Made by a program: the position numbers and the translations under genes. Shown piece by piece: positions 24,242-34,330 of a stretch of 64,000 nt of DNA; positions within the stretch are counted from its first letter, which is position 1, and the number at the start of each line of letters is the position of its first letter. The DNA comes from Solanum dulcamara (Eukaryota > Streptophyta > Magnoliopsida > Solanales > Solanaceae): NCBI RefSeq assembly GCF_947179165.1, contig NC_077247.1, forward strand, positions 17,033,501-17,097,500. The letters run 5' to 3'. Under the pieces are notes generated by a model, which made no database searches, was not told where the DNA came from, and worked only from the letters and a program-made list of their open reading frames with translations.

Positions 24242-24260
24242 TTGGCGACTCTACTGGAGA
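24242..24260 (+). other. Candidate tRNA-Arg-type primer-binding site
   Basis: Reads TTGGCGACTCTACTGGAGA. It resembles the TGGCGACTCYGCTGGGGA primer site that I associate with plant Tat/Ogre gypsy elements. An AT-rich non-coding leader follows, as expected for that group, but no gag is visible. Confidence 0.45.
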
Positions 24261-24378
24261 TTTTAAGTTCTAATCCATAACAAACTCATGTTGATAATTA
24301 CATTTTTATATTTGCTTGTTTTACCTCAATTGCTTGATATTTGATTCATCATGCTTATTTAAAATAAATTATTATTTT

Positions 24379-24670
24379 TTATTGTTTTATCTAAATAATT
24401 TATTTGTTATTCTTTTATATAAATCATATATTTGTTATTGTTTTATTTAAATTGTCATTTCATTCACACTCCTTCCAATTGTGGATAACTCACACTATCA
24501 CACCTGCACATGAGGTGTGTTTTGTTATTGTTTTATATAAATAATTTATTTGTTATTCTTTTATATAAATCATATATTTGTTACTGCTTTATTTAAATTG
24601 TCATTTCATTCACACTCCTTCCAATTGTGGATAACTCACACTATCACACCTGCACACAAGGTGTGTTTTG
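24379..24670. repeat. 146 bp tandem duplication
   Basis: Two adjacent copies (about 24379-24524 and 24525-24670) with a 146 bp offset. Both contain TTTATTTGTTATTCTTTTAT and CACTATCACACCTGCACA, and differ at only a few positions. Confidence 0.8.
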
Positions 24671-25139
24671 CGCATCTGCAAATTTATCCAAAATTCTAAA
24701 ATTTAGGAGAGTTGGCGTATGCACGGGGTGTGTAAATCGTTTTCCATGTTACTGTGTAGTTGTCTGCTCGGGAACCTTGTGTCTAATGAACCCACTCTTA
24801 CTTCACCCAGAATAAAGATAAACCAAAATCTTTTTAGGGACATGCATCATGCAATTTTAGGAGGCTTAATATCCATGGTATATTAAGTTCATTAGTCAAC
24901 TTTTCCCAAATGTTCAAGTGGGTTCACAACCCCAAGTGACGCTTATCATTTATGTGTGCATAATATGAAAAATAGTTGTACCAACATGTGGCTCATTTGT
25001 TCTAAATTAATTAAAATTTAGGAAGGAGGGTATGATTATCCATTTTGTGATGCAAATAGCTATTAGAATCCCAAGCTTTGGCCAATGAAATTGAACCCCA
25101 TCCCGAGAATGTCATTGGATGAAGACCTTTTTCTTGGGC
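24671..25139. other. Non-coding stretch, nothing recognised
   Basis: About 470 bp without coding sequence or recognisable repeat structure. It may be part of the leader of the element proposed at 24242. Confidence 0.4.
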
Positions 25140-25830
25140 TCTAATTCAACATCTGACTTTTGATTGTGGAGTTATAATTTATACAACTTGTATTTTTGTA
25201 TAAATTCATTTTGTATAATCTATACTTTATACAGTTGGTTTATATAGTATTTTCTCTTGTTTATACTTGTATATATATGTTAATGCATCTGTATAATCTC
25301 ACACAACAAAATTATACAAATATAACGTATATCCATTCAACATATCCTTGACCCACACAAATATACAAATAATTCTCTGTGACATTTGTATATACATAGT
25401 AAAACCACTATGTAAATAATCAATGTGTATACAATTTTTTATCTAAATATACAAAGACAAATATAACGTATAGTAAAATTATAAATAGATTAACACATTC
25501 TTATACTTGTACACATACCATTTGTATATGGATATTTTTGATTTTTTTTAAAAAAAATGTAACTATATTTATATACATATTATAATTACATATACATACA
25601 ATCGCCACAAAAAATATAAAGTACATTGATATTATATACAAGTTAACAGATTCTTGTACATACATACATATATATATATCTTCTATATTGACAGTGTTTT
25701 CTGTAAAAGCAACTGAACTTATATACATAACTAGATTAAATATACAAATATAAAATCACCACAAAAATTTGTAACTTCAAAAATATACTTCTATAAAAAT
25801 CACTAATACAAACCTTACATACACGTTTAG
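25140..25830. repeat. TATACA-rich low-complexity region
   Basis: Very AT-rich, with many imperfect TATACAAATATA and TGTATAnnnTATACA words on both strands, including AAATATAACGTAT at 25320 and 25458. No ORF is credible. It could be a decayed microsatellite or the core of a decayed MITE. Confidence 0.5.
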
Positions 25831-26334
25831 GGATTACAGATTCAATTTGAACTCCACAATAACGAACGCAAAGAATTGTATTTCGACCATCTAATCAAAC
25901 ATAACATTTTCTCTAAATATAAATTCAAAAAGAGTATAATTAACAGACTCGATTTATGGATTTATTAACAAAAAATTTATACAAACTAACTTGATGACTA
26001 AAAAAGGAAATTATTTTGATTAAATTACATATCTGATTTTGATTTTTGAATACTATTTGGAACTCGGAGCAAGTTAGGATAGTGTTCTTCTTTCTTAAAA
26101 CTAATTTTCAGGAAGATATTCTATTAATATACAAATTCCCTAAATCATGGAATTCATTTCAATTTAAACAACTTATTATCCGAAATTTTAGCCATTCAAT
26201 ATTAAAATTAGATTTGTATAAACTTTAGAAGGAGACGTCTAATATATAAAAGAATTCGACTATAATAACTTTACTACAGTTATAGAGAATAATTAGGAAA
26301 ACTATAACCATAGTGAGTTATTATACTTAATATG
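25831..26334. other. AT-rich DNA with a short inverted repeat
   Basis: No coding sequence recognised. ATAATAACT at about 26264-26272 and AGTTATTAT at 26306-26314 form a small inverted repeat just before the LTR scraps; its meaning is unclear. Confidence 0.35.
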
Positions 26335-26400
26335 TGTCACAACCCAACCCTAGGGCCTCGATGCGACACTGCGAATGAAGAACTCGGAGACATCTCACTT
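26335..26400 (-). mobile_element. LTR terminus fragment of the A/F/C family
   Basis: TGTCACAACCCAACCCTAGG followed by CTCGATGCGACACTGCGAA parallels the first 65 bp of LTR F (21398-21465), including TAGGGCCT and the AAGAACYCGGAGRYA block. It is cut off by the next LTR fragment. Confidence 0.6.
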
Positions 26401-26401
26401 T

Positions 26402-27057
26402 CACAACCCAATTTCTCAGGTCATGATGGTGCATACTATAACTCACTGGTAGGCAAGCCGATCCATATCCCAGAACTGTGAGTAATGAGATGTTAGGGTA
26501 GAAGACCAACAATCACATCTAAAACAATAAAGAAATAATAGGAACACGGAAAGAGTATAAAGCTACTACAAAAAGAGTATATGTCCCAAAAGTGGACCAC
26601 GGAAATAGAGTTGACTCAAAAAGTAAAAGATAGGCAAAATATATGCATAGAGGGAGAAGGGTAAATCAAGAACACAATGTTCTCACCCTCATCTACGATC
26701 ACGACCGTAGTAGGCTCGAATCAACACCGGTAGCTAGTACTTGGACCAGCATCACTAAAATAGATGTAGAGTGTAGAATGAGTACCAAAATAATACGTAT
26801 CCAGTAGGCATCATAGGCCGACTGAGCAAGATAAGCAAAAGTAAACTGAAATGCTAGAAACTAATCACAACCAAGGACAGAACAACAAGTCAAGGTAGTT
26901 ATGTACACAAGTGTACTCAACATACAAAGAGAAGTAAAGTAGCTAACTAACTCCGTCGGACAACCATAAACTAGATAGGTACGCTCATGTAGACGTCTAA
27001 GAGCAACAACCTGAATGGATTCCCACAACCTTCCATGAACTTAAACCCAATCATTCT
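26402..27057 (-). mobile_element. LTR fragment of the element E family
   Basis: TTCACAACCCAATTTCTCAG followed by GTCATGATGGTGCATAC matches 7860-7900. Similarity continues through the TAGGCATCATAGGCCGACTG block (about 26805-26825, compare 8341-8360). It ends where pararetrovirus sequence begins at about 27058. Confidence 0.65.
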
Positions 27058-27093
27058 GTACACCAGAGAACAGGTGGTTGAAAGGATGAGTTG

Positions 27094-28327
27094 CTGTCAT
27101 TGATATTTCCAAAACATTCAAACCACTTGGAAAATTCAATTTCTATTTTGAATCTTTCCATGTCTCTAAACCATTTATTTCTAAAAGAGACTCTTTGTTC
27201 TAATGAATAAGTAGCTTTATACAATTCTACTTTTTGTTGGTGTTGAGGAAATTTCCACCATGTATTTAACTTTTCTCTATCAAGGATAAATTCTTTATCA
27301 GAAGTGAGAACTTCGATGGAGTCTTGCTTTTTGTAATCAGGTTTCATGTCACTAGGTGTGGGGCTTCCAATGGTTGTAGCCTCATAATAAACTTTAGGAA
27401 TAGTATTAGAGAAATCCACAACATGAAATTTTCCAAGTTCAAGGTTTTCATCAGAGTCATCTCCCACCCGGGGGTCAAAAGAAGAAGGTCTAGCCGAAGA
27501 TATTCTTCTATTTGAAGAGGCTTGGCTATAAGAGTTAGATCTTAAAATCATAAGGTTAATAGATCCATATGGAAATTGAATAACCCTATCGATTTGAGAC
27601 CATTTGGGTTGAATAGGTAAAGGGTTGGTGCTGGAGTCGAATTTCCATTCTTCATCAGTAAGGATGTCCACCCATTTAACAAGCCTATGGAAGAAGGTAG
27701 TACTGTGCTCTTTCTTATCTTCCATGAGAATAGTTACTCCTTTGACGCTAGTGACTATAGACTTTAGGGCTATACTTGTTTTCATTAGCTTATAATATAC
27801 TCTATATATTACAACTATTTCTCTAGTATTTAGTTTACTATTCATGTTCTTGGTTTTGACGTTAAGTGTCAAGGTATCCATAATTTTTGGATCATGGATA
27901 TCTACCGAGAAATTGGGAAAGCAGTTGAAGTATACCGGGTTGTTGGTGAGATTACTTTCTAGAACTCCTAATAGAGAATCATCAAAATTTAGCAGTCTAT
28001 CATCTCTAAGGAGCAGAAAAATGGGAATATTCAAACCTTTATGGAAAAGAGGTTTAACAACTACTTGCACATGATCAATATGAACTTGAACTCTTTCTTA
28101 TATCTATCAATATCAGCAGCAATCAACAACTTGATAGTCTCAAGAGAATTATTAATAGCAATTGTTGATTCACAAGTCTTAATATTATATTTTTTAAACA
28201 TAGAAAAATTGGCTAGTTGGTAAATCTTTTCAAAAGGTTCTTTAAAAATAGACCAATTTTGCAAATTATTTTCTACCTTAGAGATAGACAAATTAATACT
28301 ATTAACAGTATAATGGTGATTATTCAT
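27094..28327 (-). pseudogene. EPRV movement protein plus extension, partial unit
   Basis: The first ORF of the virus. The start Met is at 28327. The N-terminal 88 codons are open to 28061; the frame then shifts near 28066 and continues open to 27051, giving a 339-codon stretch that is the longest open frame in the window. Residues such as DRLLNFDDSLLGVLE and VYFNCFPNFSVDIHDPK, followed by TLNVKTKN and IYRVYYKLMKT, fit a 30K-superfamily movement protein of Caulimoviridae, which carries virus between cells through plasmodesmata. After about residue 170 of the long frame comes a non-conserved extension (SSARPSSFDPRVGDDSDE...). The unit is cut at about 27094, where a small inverted viral piece begins. 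Confidence 0.8.
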
Positions 28328-28763
28328 AAAAGAGAGTATGCCTTTGACTATGCTTTGGTTGATGATAAGTTAACAATAACTATTCATTCTTAGTAAAGCT
28401 ATCTACGGATTAGTGCATATAAATTTCTAAGTCTTTGAAGGTAAACATGGAATAACAACAAGGATATTACACTAAGGAATCTTGGATATTATACGAGTTT
28501 GTGAAGTAAACTACCTTGGAGTCTAAAAGGCATGTTCTTTCGGCTAAATGACCACCTGTCGGCATCGAAACTATTTGACAAGATCTTAAAACCTCACCTT
28601 ACCCACCAAATATAACCTCCATAGTTACAGACAAAGAGCAGGAAACTAACATGCAATAAGCAGAAGATAACCTTAATAAGAAACTAAGTTATTATAAACG
28701 AATCATAAACTTAAGCATATTTTAGGCAAAGAATATTTAGCTACTCATGGTTACTAATAACAA

Positions 28764-28779
28764 CATGGATCTGATACCA
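28764..28779 (-). other. EPRV Met-tRNA primer-binding site, unit 1
   Basis: The minus strand reads TGGTATCAGATCCATG, matching the 3' end complement of plant initiator-Met tRNA with one mismatch. It marks the start of reverse transcription and the conventional genome origin. An identical site lies 7628 bp away, at 36392-36407. Confidence 0.85.
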
Positions 28780-29504
28780 TTTGAAGGATCGTAAGTGCAG
28801 TAAGTAAAAGAACAAGAACTTACTCATAAGGAGTGCTGGATTATACTAATAGCAGAAGCTTGAACATCATTAAAAGGGAGTGAAAGACTAAAAGAAAATA
28901 CGTAAGTAAATTTTTGTATGCCTTTAACTGAGATTACAAGTCTTTAAATAGACTGAGAAGAGATAAGATGAATCTAAAGGATTGGCTCTAATTGGATGCA
29001 TCAGATTGCCTTATATCCAGAAGGGGTCCACTGTTTTTGATGATTGGCAGTTGTCGTGCATTCTTTACGTTATTAAAGTTGATGGAAATAGCTTTTACAA
29101 TTTTTTTGAATAAGACAAATTTGATTTCGGTGATGGGGTCCAGTTGATTTTTAATCAAAAGAAATTCTGTCTCTTTGAGACTTTTCTTTTTCTTTCTAGA
29201 CAATTCTGACACTTTGTGCCTCTATCTGAAAGACTAGTTATTCTGAGTTTTAATACTCTCAACTAGAATTAATTAATTAAATGGAAGTAAATATGATTGT
29301 CCCATAGGTTTGGGTTTCAGTATATCACCGTTGTCATCACTTTGAGATGATGCTTCTTCTAGAAGTTGAAGGATTTTATCATCATCTGGATCATTGTCTA
29401 GTTCAGATAGTGCCTTTTTTAATCTTTTTTTCAAATCACTCTTTGGTGATTTCTTTGATGAGGGTGATAGACCTTTGTGAGAGTTGAATCTCTTTTAAAC
29501 CTAG
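28780..29504 (-). other. EPRV 3' region and intergenic region, complete unit
   Basis: Between the last ORF and the primer site. It contains short coding-like remnants (28988-29212, Lys-rich, no recognised motif) that may be the decayed C-terminus of the last ORF. The promoter follows. The counterpart in the third unit is 36408-37145, which has an extra poly-T run near 36670. Confidence 0.6.
28940..28952 (-). promoter_or_regulatory. Candidate EPRV TATA box
   Basis: The minus strand reads TCTATTTAAAGAC about 160 bp upstream of the primer site, in the position of the pregenomic-RNA promoter. The same box occurs in the next unit at 36570-36582. It is a candidate only; no transcription evidence is available from sequence. 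Confidence 0.5.
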
Positions 29505-30567
29505 TTACCATCCTTTAACAAGAATTTCTTTAGACAAGTATTTAATTCTATCAAACTCTGAAATTATGAATGTCCAACTAATAATGTAGAAAATTCTTAT
29601 TTGAATAAAATATTTATACATTTGGATGTGTTCAGGCAAGGTTGAAATTCGTTGATCAATTTGAAACTGAGCAAATTTTTCAGAAAATAATTTTGGCATA
29701 GATTGATGATTTCCAGCAAATCAATGCTAGTATTCATAGAACCCTATTCGAATGATTGATTTGTATAATTTAGGGTTGTATTTTACGAACCAAGTATGGG
29801 TAGATGGACGTAAATACATAAAATTAAACCATGCATTTTTATAGTCAAACCAATTATAAGTTTGAGGTGGATGTTCTCTAGAAAAGTTGATTGGAGTGTG
29901 CAGATGATCAACCTGCCATTCGAAAGGTATTAAAATATTTTTAATTATGAATTTTAAATATGCAATGCTATTCTGGTCTGTCTTATTAGAGAGTTCATGC
30001 TATATGTCAATAGAGCCAGTGTCAACCAGAATAAATTCATAGAACTTCCTAGTTTTGAGTGGATATTTAGTATCTACATAGTTCCTGTTGGTGTAGACTG
30101 GTTTAAGGAAGTGTTTAACCTCGTAGCCTTCATATTCCTTGTCGAATGCAAGGATAGAAGAAACCTGCAAAGAAATAAAGTCAAACCTTTCTCTTTTTTT
30201 AGATTTTGGACTAGAAGTTTGGGTTGTTGTTATAAGCGCAATAGCTTCTTCAAAGCTTTCTGGAGCTTTCATGGTATAACTGTCTTTAGTTTTTCTTTGG
30301 AAAAATTATAGTTTTCCCGATGAGGAGTGGGAACTAGGCTCTTGAGTGTGAGAAAAATGTTTTTTTCAAGATTAACATATTTGATGAAGTGCTCGAAGGT
30401 AATTGAGGGTATGTAGTAGGATTTATTGGCGGTAGCTGTGCCAAGGCTGAATATCTATTTGGTGGTGGTCCATTTATCTCTAGCCTGATGCTAAATGGTT
30501 TGGCAGAAGTAGTTTTTGCTACTTCCTTCCCCTTGAAGGGTCCTCTAACTTGTTCTTCTGGACTCAT
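29505..30567 (-). pseudogene. EPRV last ORF (inclusion-body/transactivator position), complete unit
   Basis: Starts at 30567 with MSPEEQVRGPFKGKEV. The ATG overlaps the stop of pol as ATGA, as in a terminating and reinitiating viral mRNA. Open stretches are 30334-30567, 30000-30272 (with a Lys-rich SPKSKKRERFDF segment) and 29505-29699, separated by frame breaks. In Caulimoviridae, the ORF after pol encodes the multifunctional inclusion-body protein/translational transactivator. I assign the role by position only, since I see no decisive motif. Confidence 0.55.
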
Positions 30568-31980
30568 AGTTTGCCCTGCAAAAATTTCCTTGTTAAGAAA
30601 TCTGGGAGAGAATTTTCTTCTCCCTTGAGATATTCAATTTGAAAATCAAAGTTGGATAACAACGCTTGACACCTTGAATATATCTGTTTAGACACAAGAT
30701 TCTTGACATCTTTTTGAACCATATCTTTAGCAGACTTACAGTCAACACGAAGCAAGAATTCTTTATTAATTAGATCATCCTGAAATTAGTAATACATAAA
30801 CCTATAGGAAGAACTTCTTTCTTAACCCCGTACTACAATTTGTTTTGGGCAGAATCCAGAATTCCAAAGTAAAGCGGACTAATTGTTCTTTTGATTTTGG
30901 GAGTTTTATCTATTTGAGAATGTCTCTATAACCAATATCGGATGCATTAGTATCAACTATGATAAAGCAATCAGGGTTAGGGATACCCAAACAAGGAAGG
31001 TTTTTGACCATTTCATTAATTTGTATGACTGTTTTAGTTTGTTCCTTTTCCCAAGGAAGTAGTTTCTTTTTCAACCTCTCACACAAAGGTTTACAAATTT
31101 TCCTAACCTTAGGAATAAAGTCAGCAACATAATTAAGACTTCCAAGGAATCTCTGCAATTAAGTTTTGTCAGTTATAATATCAGGGAATTTATCTAAAAA
31201 CTCAATGTCTTTGCAAATTGGTTTATAAGTACCTTGATATAAATCATGTCCGAGGAATCTAATTTTCTTCTGAAAGAGTTTGATCTTTTTTGCACTAACC
31301 ACAAGACCATTTTTCTTTAAAATGCTATAAAAAATATTTAAATATTTCAAATGAGAATCAATGTCTTCAGAGAATATTAATACATTGTCAATATAAATAA
31401 TTGAGCTATGACTGATATGATTGAAAATAAAATTCATAACGTTTTGAAATTCTGAAGGGGCATTCTTTAACCCAAAAGGCATAACATTCCATTTATATTG
31501 TCCAAACGGGTCATTGAAAGAAGTTTTGTAGTTATCCTTTTCAGAAATCTGAATATGCCAAAACCCTGATTTCATATCAAATTTGCTATAAATATTGACT
31601 TTAAAAGTTCTTTTTAAAAGATCTTTTTTATTGGAAATTGGATATCTAATACATTTTAAAGTAGTGTTTAAAGGTTTATAATTAATAACAAGTCTAGAAG
31701 AACCTATTTCTTTCTCTGCTGCATTGTTAACATAGAAAGTTGAACAGCTCCATGGGGATTTTGAAGGTTTAATAATTTACTAGCTAGAAGAGTATTAATT
31801 TCTCTGTTACAAATTTTCATTAATTCATGGTTCATCTGAATGGGCCTAGCTTTCGTAGAAATGACTTTTTCATTGAATCCATCAATATATGGAAGATTAA
31901 CAGTATGGGTTTTTCTTTTCCAAAATGCATTAGGAAAATATGAGCAAATATCTTCTTCAAAGATTTTTTTGGAGATTGGA
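30564..31980 (-). pseudogene. EPRV reverse transcriptase and RNase H, complete unit
   Basis: Viral RT/RNase H. RT: an N-terminal part (about 31980-31580) with stops; then the palm at 31159-31575, with SGFWHIQISEKDNYKT, MPFGLKNAPSEFQNVM and a catalytic box YIDNVLIFS at about 31371-31397. The second catalytic Asp of YIDD is Asn. A TAA at 31156-31158 separates RT from RNase H (30910-31158, FLGSLNYVADFIP, IVDTNASDIGY), and a further break precedes the last part (30564-30755, LRVDCKSAKDMV, FDFQIEYLKGEENSLPDFL). Functionally this enzyme would copy pregenomic RNA. With the active-site change and stops it cannot. The ORF overlaps the next one by 4 bp (ATGA). Confidence 0.9.
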
Positions 31981-32401
31981 AATTTTAGTTATCATTTTCG
32001 GAGTTCTTAAAATTTGCTCAATTTTCTAGATTTTAATATTATCCTTTAGAAAAATAATCTGTTGAGAAATAAGATTTATTTTGAAAGTAATTTTTTTATG
32101 TAAAAATTTACTTTCTTCATGAGAAAGAGTTTTTATAAAAGGAGATGAAATTTCTTTCCCCAGAATATTTATGCGTATAGCAGTAAAATCTGAAATATAA
32201 GGTTTTATTTGAGTAATAAAAGATATTCCTAAAATGATTTCTTCGTTAATGTTCTTTGTGATAACAAAGTCATTAGAAAGACAAGATTCACTTTAGCTTC
32301 TAGCTCGCTTAGCTTAGTGTAGGTTGCTAGATCTTCGTCAAATACCGGACTTTGCCTTTTACTATTATTGCAAATGTGGGCATTGGATAACTTGTAATCA
32401 A

Positions 32402-32700
32402 TCAGAATACGCTCACCAGTAGTGCTGATAATTTGGTAGTTCCCTTAGTAAGGTATTTTGTAGGGATTAAGCCTTCGATAATGCAATTTCTATCTGCACC
32501 ACTCTCTAACAAAGTAATTTTGTTAAGTACAAAATTATCATTGATTACTAATTTGACCAAAATATGTGAACTCTGAGGTCTAATTTTAGTAATGGATTTT
32601 ATTCCTGCTTCAGATTCATATCCGGAAGACTCAGATTCAGTATCATCATGATCTGACTCACCGGTAAGCACAACTTTTGAAGTTGTTCCTTCTTCACTGT
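32402..32700 (-). pseudogene. EPRV aspartic protease, complete unit
   Basis: An 89-codon open stretch with an acidic leader (SDHDDTESESSGYESEAG), then VKLVINDNFVLNKITLLESGADRNC. The family active site is D[ST]GA; here the Asp position is Glu (ESGAD), and the same change is present in the third unit. The protease would process the polyprotein. The segment from 32400 to 31980 that links it to RT contains several stops. Confidence 0.75.
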
Positions 32701-32999
32701 TGTCCTTTTTAGAACCTGCTCTGTGAGAGCTTTAATTTCAATTTTGTGAAGTCTTGCCTTCACACTCTGATTTCATTCTTAAGGAATCAGACTTCTCCTC
32801 TTAATTCATCAATTGAAGGCTCTTTCTTTTTTAAGTCAAATCTATTCATAATTTGTTTCATGCTAAAAGGGGTTACTTCAGGCTATTCTTCCTTTTGCCT
32901 AGAAACCAATTTTTTAAATTCAATGAGATATTTTCTCGTAGCATCTTCACATTGAATATGTTCAATGGTGGAAACTAAGGTTTCAATCAAATTTTCAGA

Positions 33000-34330
33000 A
33001 ATAACAGTGTTCGTTTTACTATCACACATGCAAAAGGCTCCATTGCAATTGCGTTCTAAATCTTCCTCCTCAGATTCGGTATTATGAGCTACGTTAAGAA
33101 ATTCATCGTCACTTTTTTCTTCTTCAAAAGAGTAGTCTAATTCAGATTATTCTTCTTCTATAATACAGAAGAGCTTTTGCTTGGTTTGTTCATCAACTTC
33201 AACAAGATTTACCTTTTTGATTTCTTCTTCTTATTTCTGGGACATTCATTGGATCTGTGGCCCATCTTGCTACACGTCCAACAAGTCTCCTCAAAAGAAT
33301 ATTTAGAAGTTCTTCTTCTAAATTTTCTTTTGGGTTTATCACGAGGTTCTCTTCCTTTCTCAGAAGATTTTTTCCTTCAAAAGTAATTTCCCGTAGTTCT
33401 TTCTTTCTTTCCTATATTTCTTGCAGAAGGAGGTTTTAATAAACGAAACCCAAAATCTTGACAGAAGCTACCAAGTGCTGTTGAATAAGTCTTTTTCCCC
33501 TTCTTACATTGTTCCTTTATCTTAAGATAGGTGCAAAGGTCCATTGCAACCACATTAATAATGCTGATAAAATCTCCATATGAGAGCTAGGGATCTGGAA
33601 TTTTCCCACCACACCTGTCTCTTATTTTGGATCTTACTTTTTTAGCAAAATAAGGAGGTAAAATGCTAAGAAAGCCTTTCTTCTAGTAGTAATTATTGAA
33701 ATCAGACCTAATCATGACTTCGATTATGAACATGTCCTTGTACCATCTAAAATCCATTAACTTTTTACAGTGTAAATATTTTAGAATCTCAAGACTTCTA
33801 TCTTGGAAAAGATGGGGTTCTCCCACGAACTGTTTGTCTATGCAATATATTAATGTAGCATTTGCGTCCTCAACAACTACCTCTGCAACAATTTCAACTC
33901 TATTCTCCATTTTTACTAACATTTTAGTAGTCATAGCATTCTGAATTTCAGCCCTATTTTTATCAGTGAGATAATTGTCCCACCAATTTTTTAAGGTTCT
34001 TATAAATCCTGTAATAAGTCTATTTATGGCTTCTTTATCACTGGCACTCCTCATTTTATAGGTTGTGATATTATTTCCCATTTCTTGAAGTTTGCCATAG
34101 ATTGGGCCTTCTGCTATTCCGTTGATGTTCCATTCTTGTATTCTCGTTCCATCTGCAATGGCAGTTGGGTGAAAGGTATCTTCTTCAATCTGAACATCAG
34201 GAAAAGAAGGTCTAGGATAATAATTTTCTTTATTGGGATAGCGTCCTTCCATCACGGTGTCTCCCCTTATGGTTCTAAGCTTGTCTCCCTTAGTGATGTT
34301 GAACTAAGAGAGTTGACTATTGATCATTTC
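33000..34330 (-). pseudogene. EPRV coat protein with CCHC zinc knuckle, complete unit
   Basis: The capsid protein region. A 190-codon open stretch (33683-34255) contains INRLITGFIRTLKNWWDNYLT, the Caulimoviridae coat-protein core with the tryptophan-rich WWDNYL motif. After a frame break near 33680, a basic region (SEKGREPRDKPKRKFRRR) and a complete CCHC knuckle CWTCSKMGHRSNECP (33242-33286) follow. A Glu/Asp-rich tail then carries a second small Cys cluster, NCNGAFCMC, near 33030-33052. The knuckle binds the pregenomic RNA during packaging. Confidence 0.8.

Noticed and set aside
25501..25728. A 75-codon hydrophobic-looking minus-strand frame
   Set aside because: The sequence is TATA-rich low complexity; Tyr, Ile and Met-rich translation is expected from composition alone.
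27324..28223. Plus-strand open frames inside the virus array (60-76 codons)
   Set aside because: They are antisense to the movement-protein coding sequence, recur in the other units because of the tandem duplication, and have no recognisable motif.
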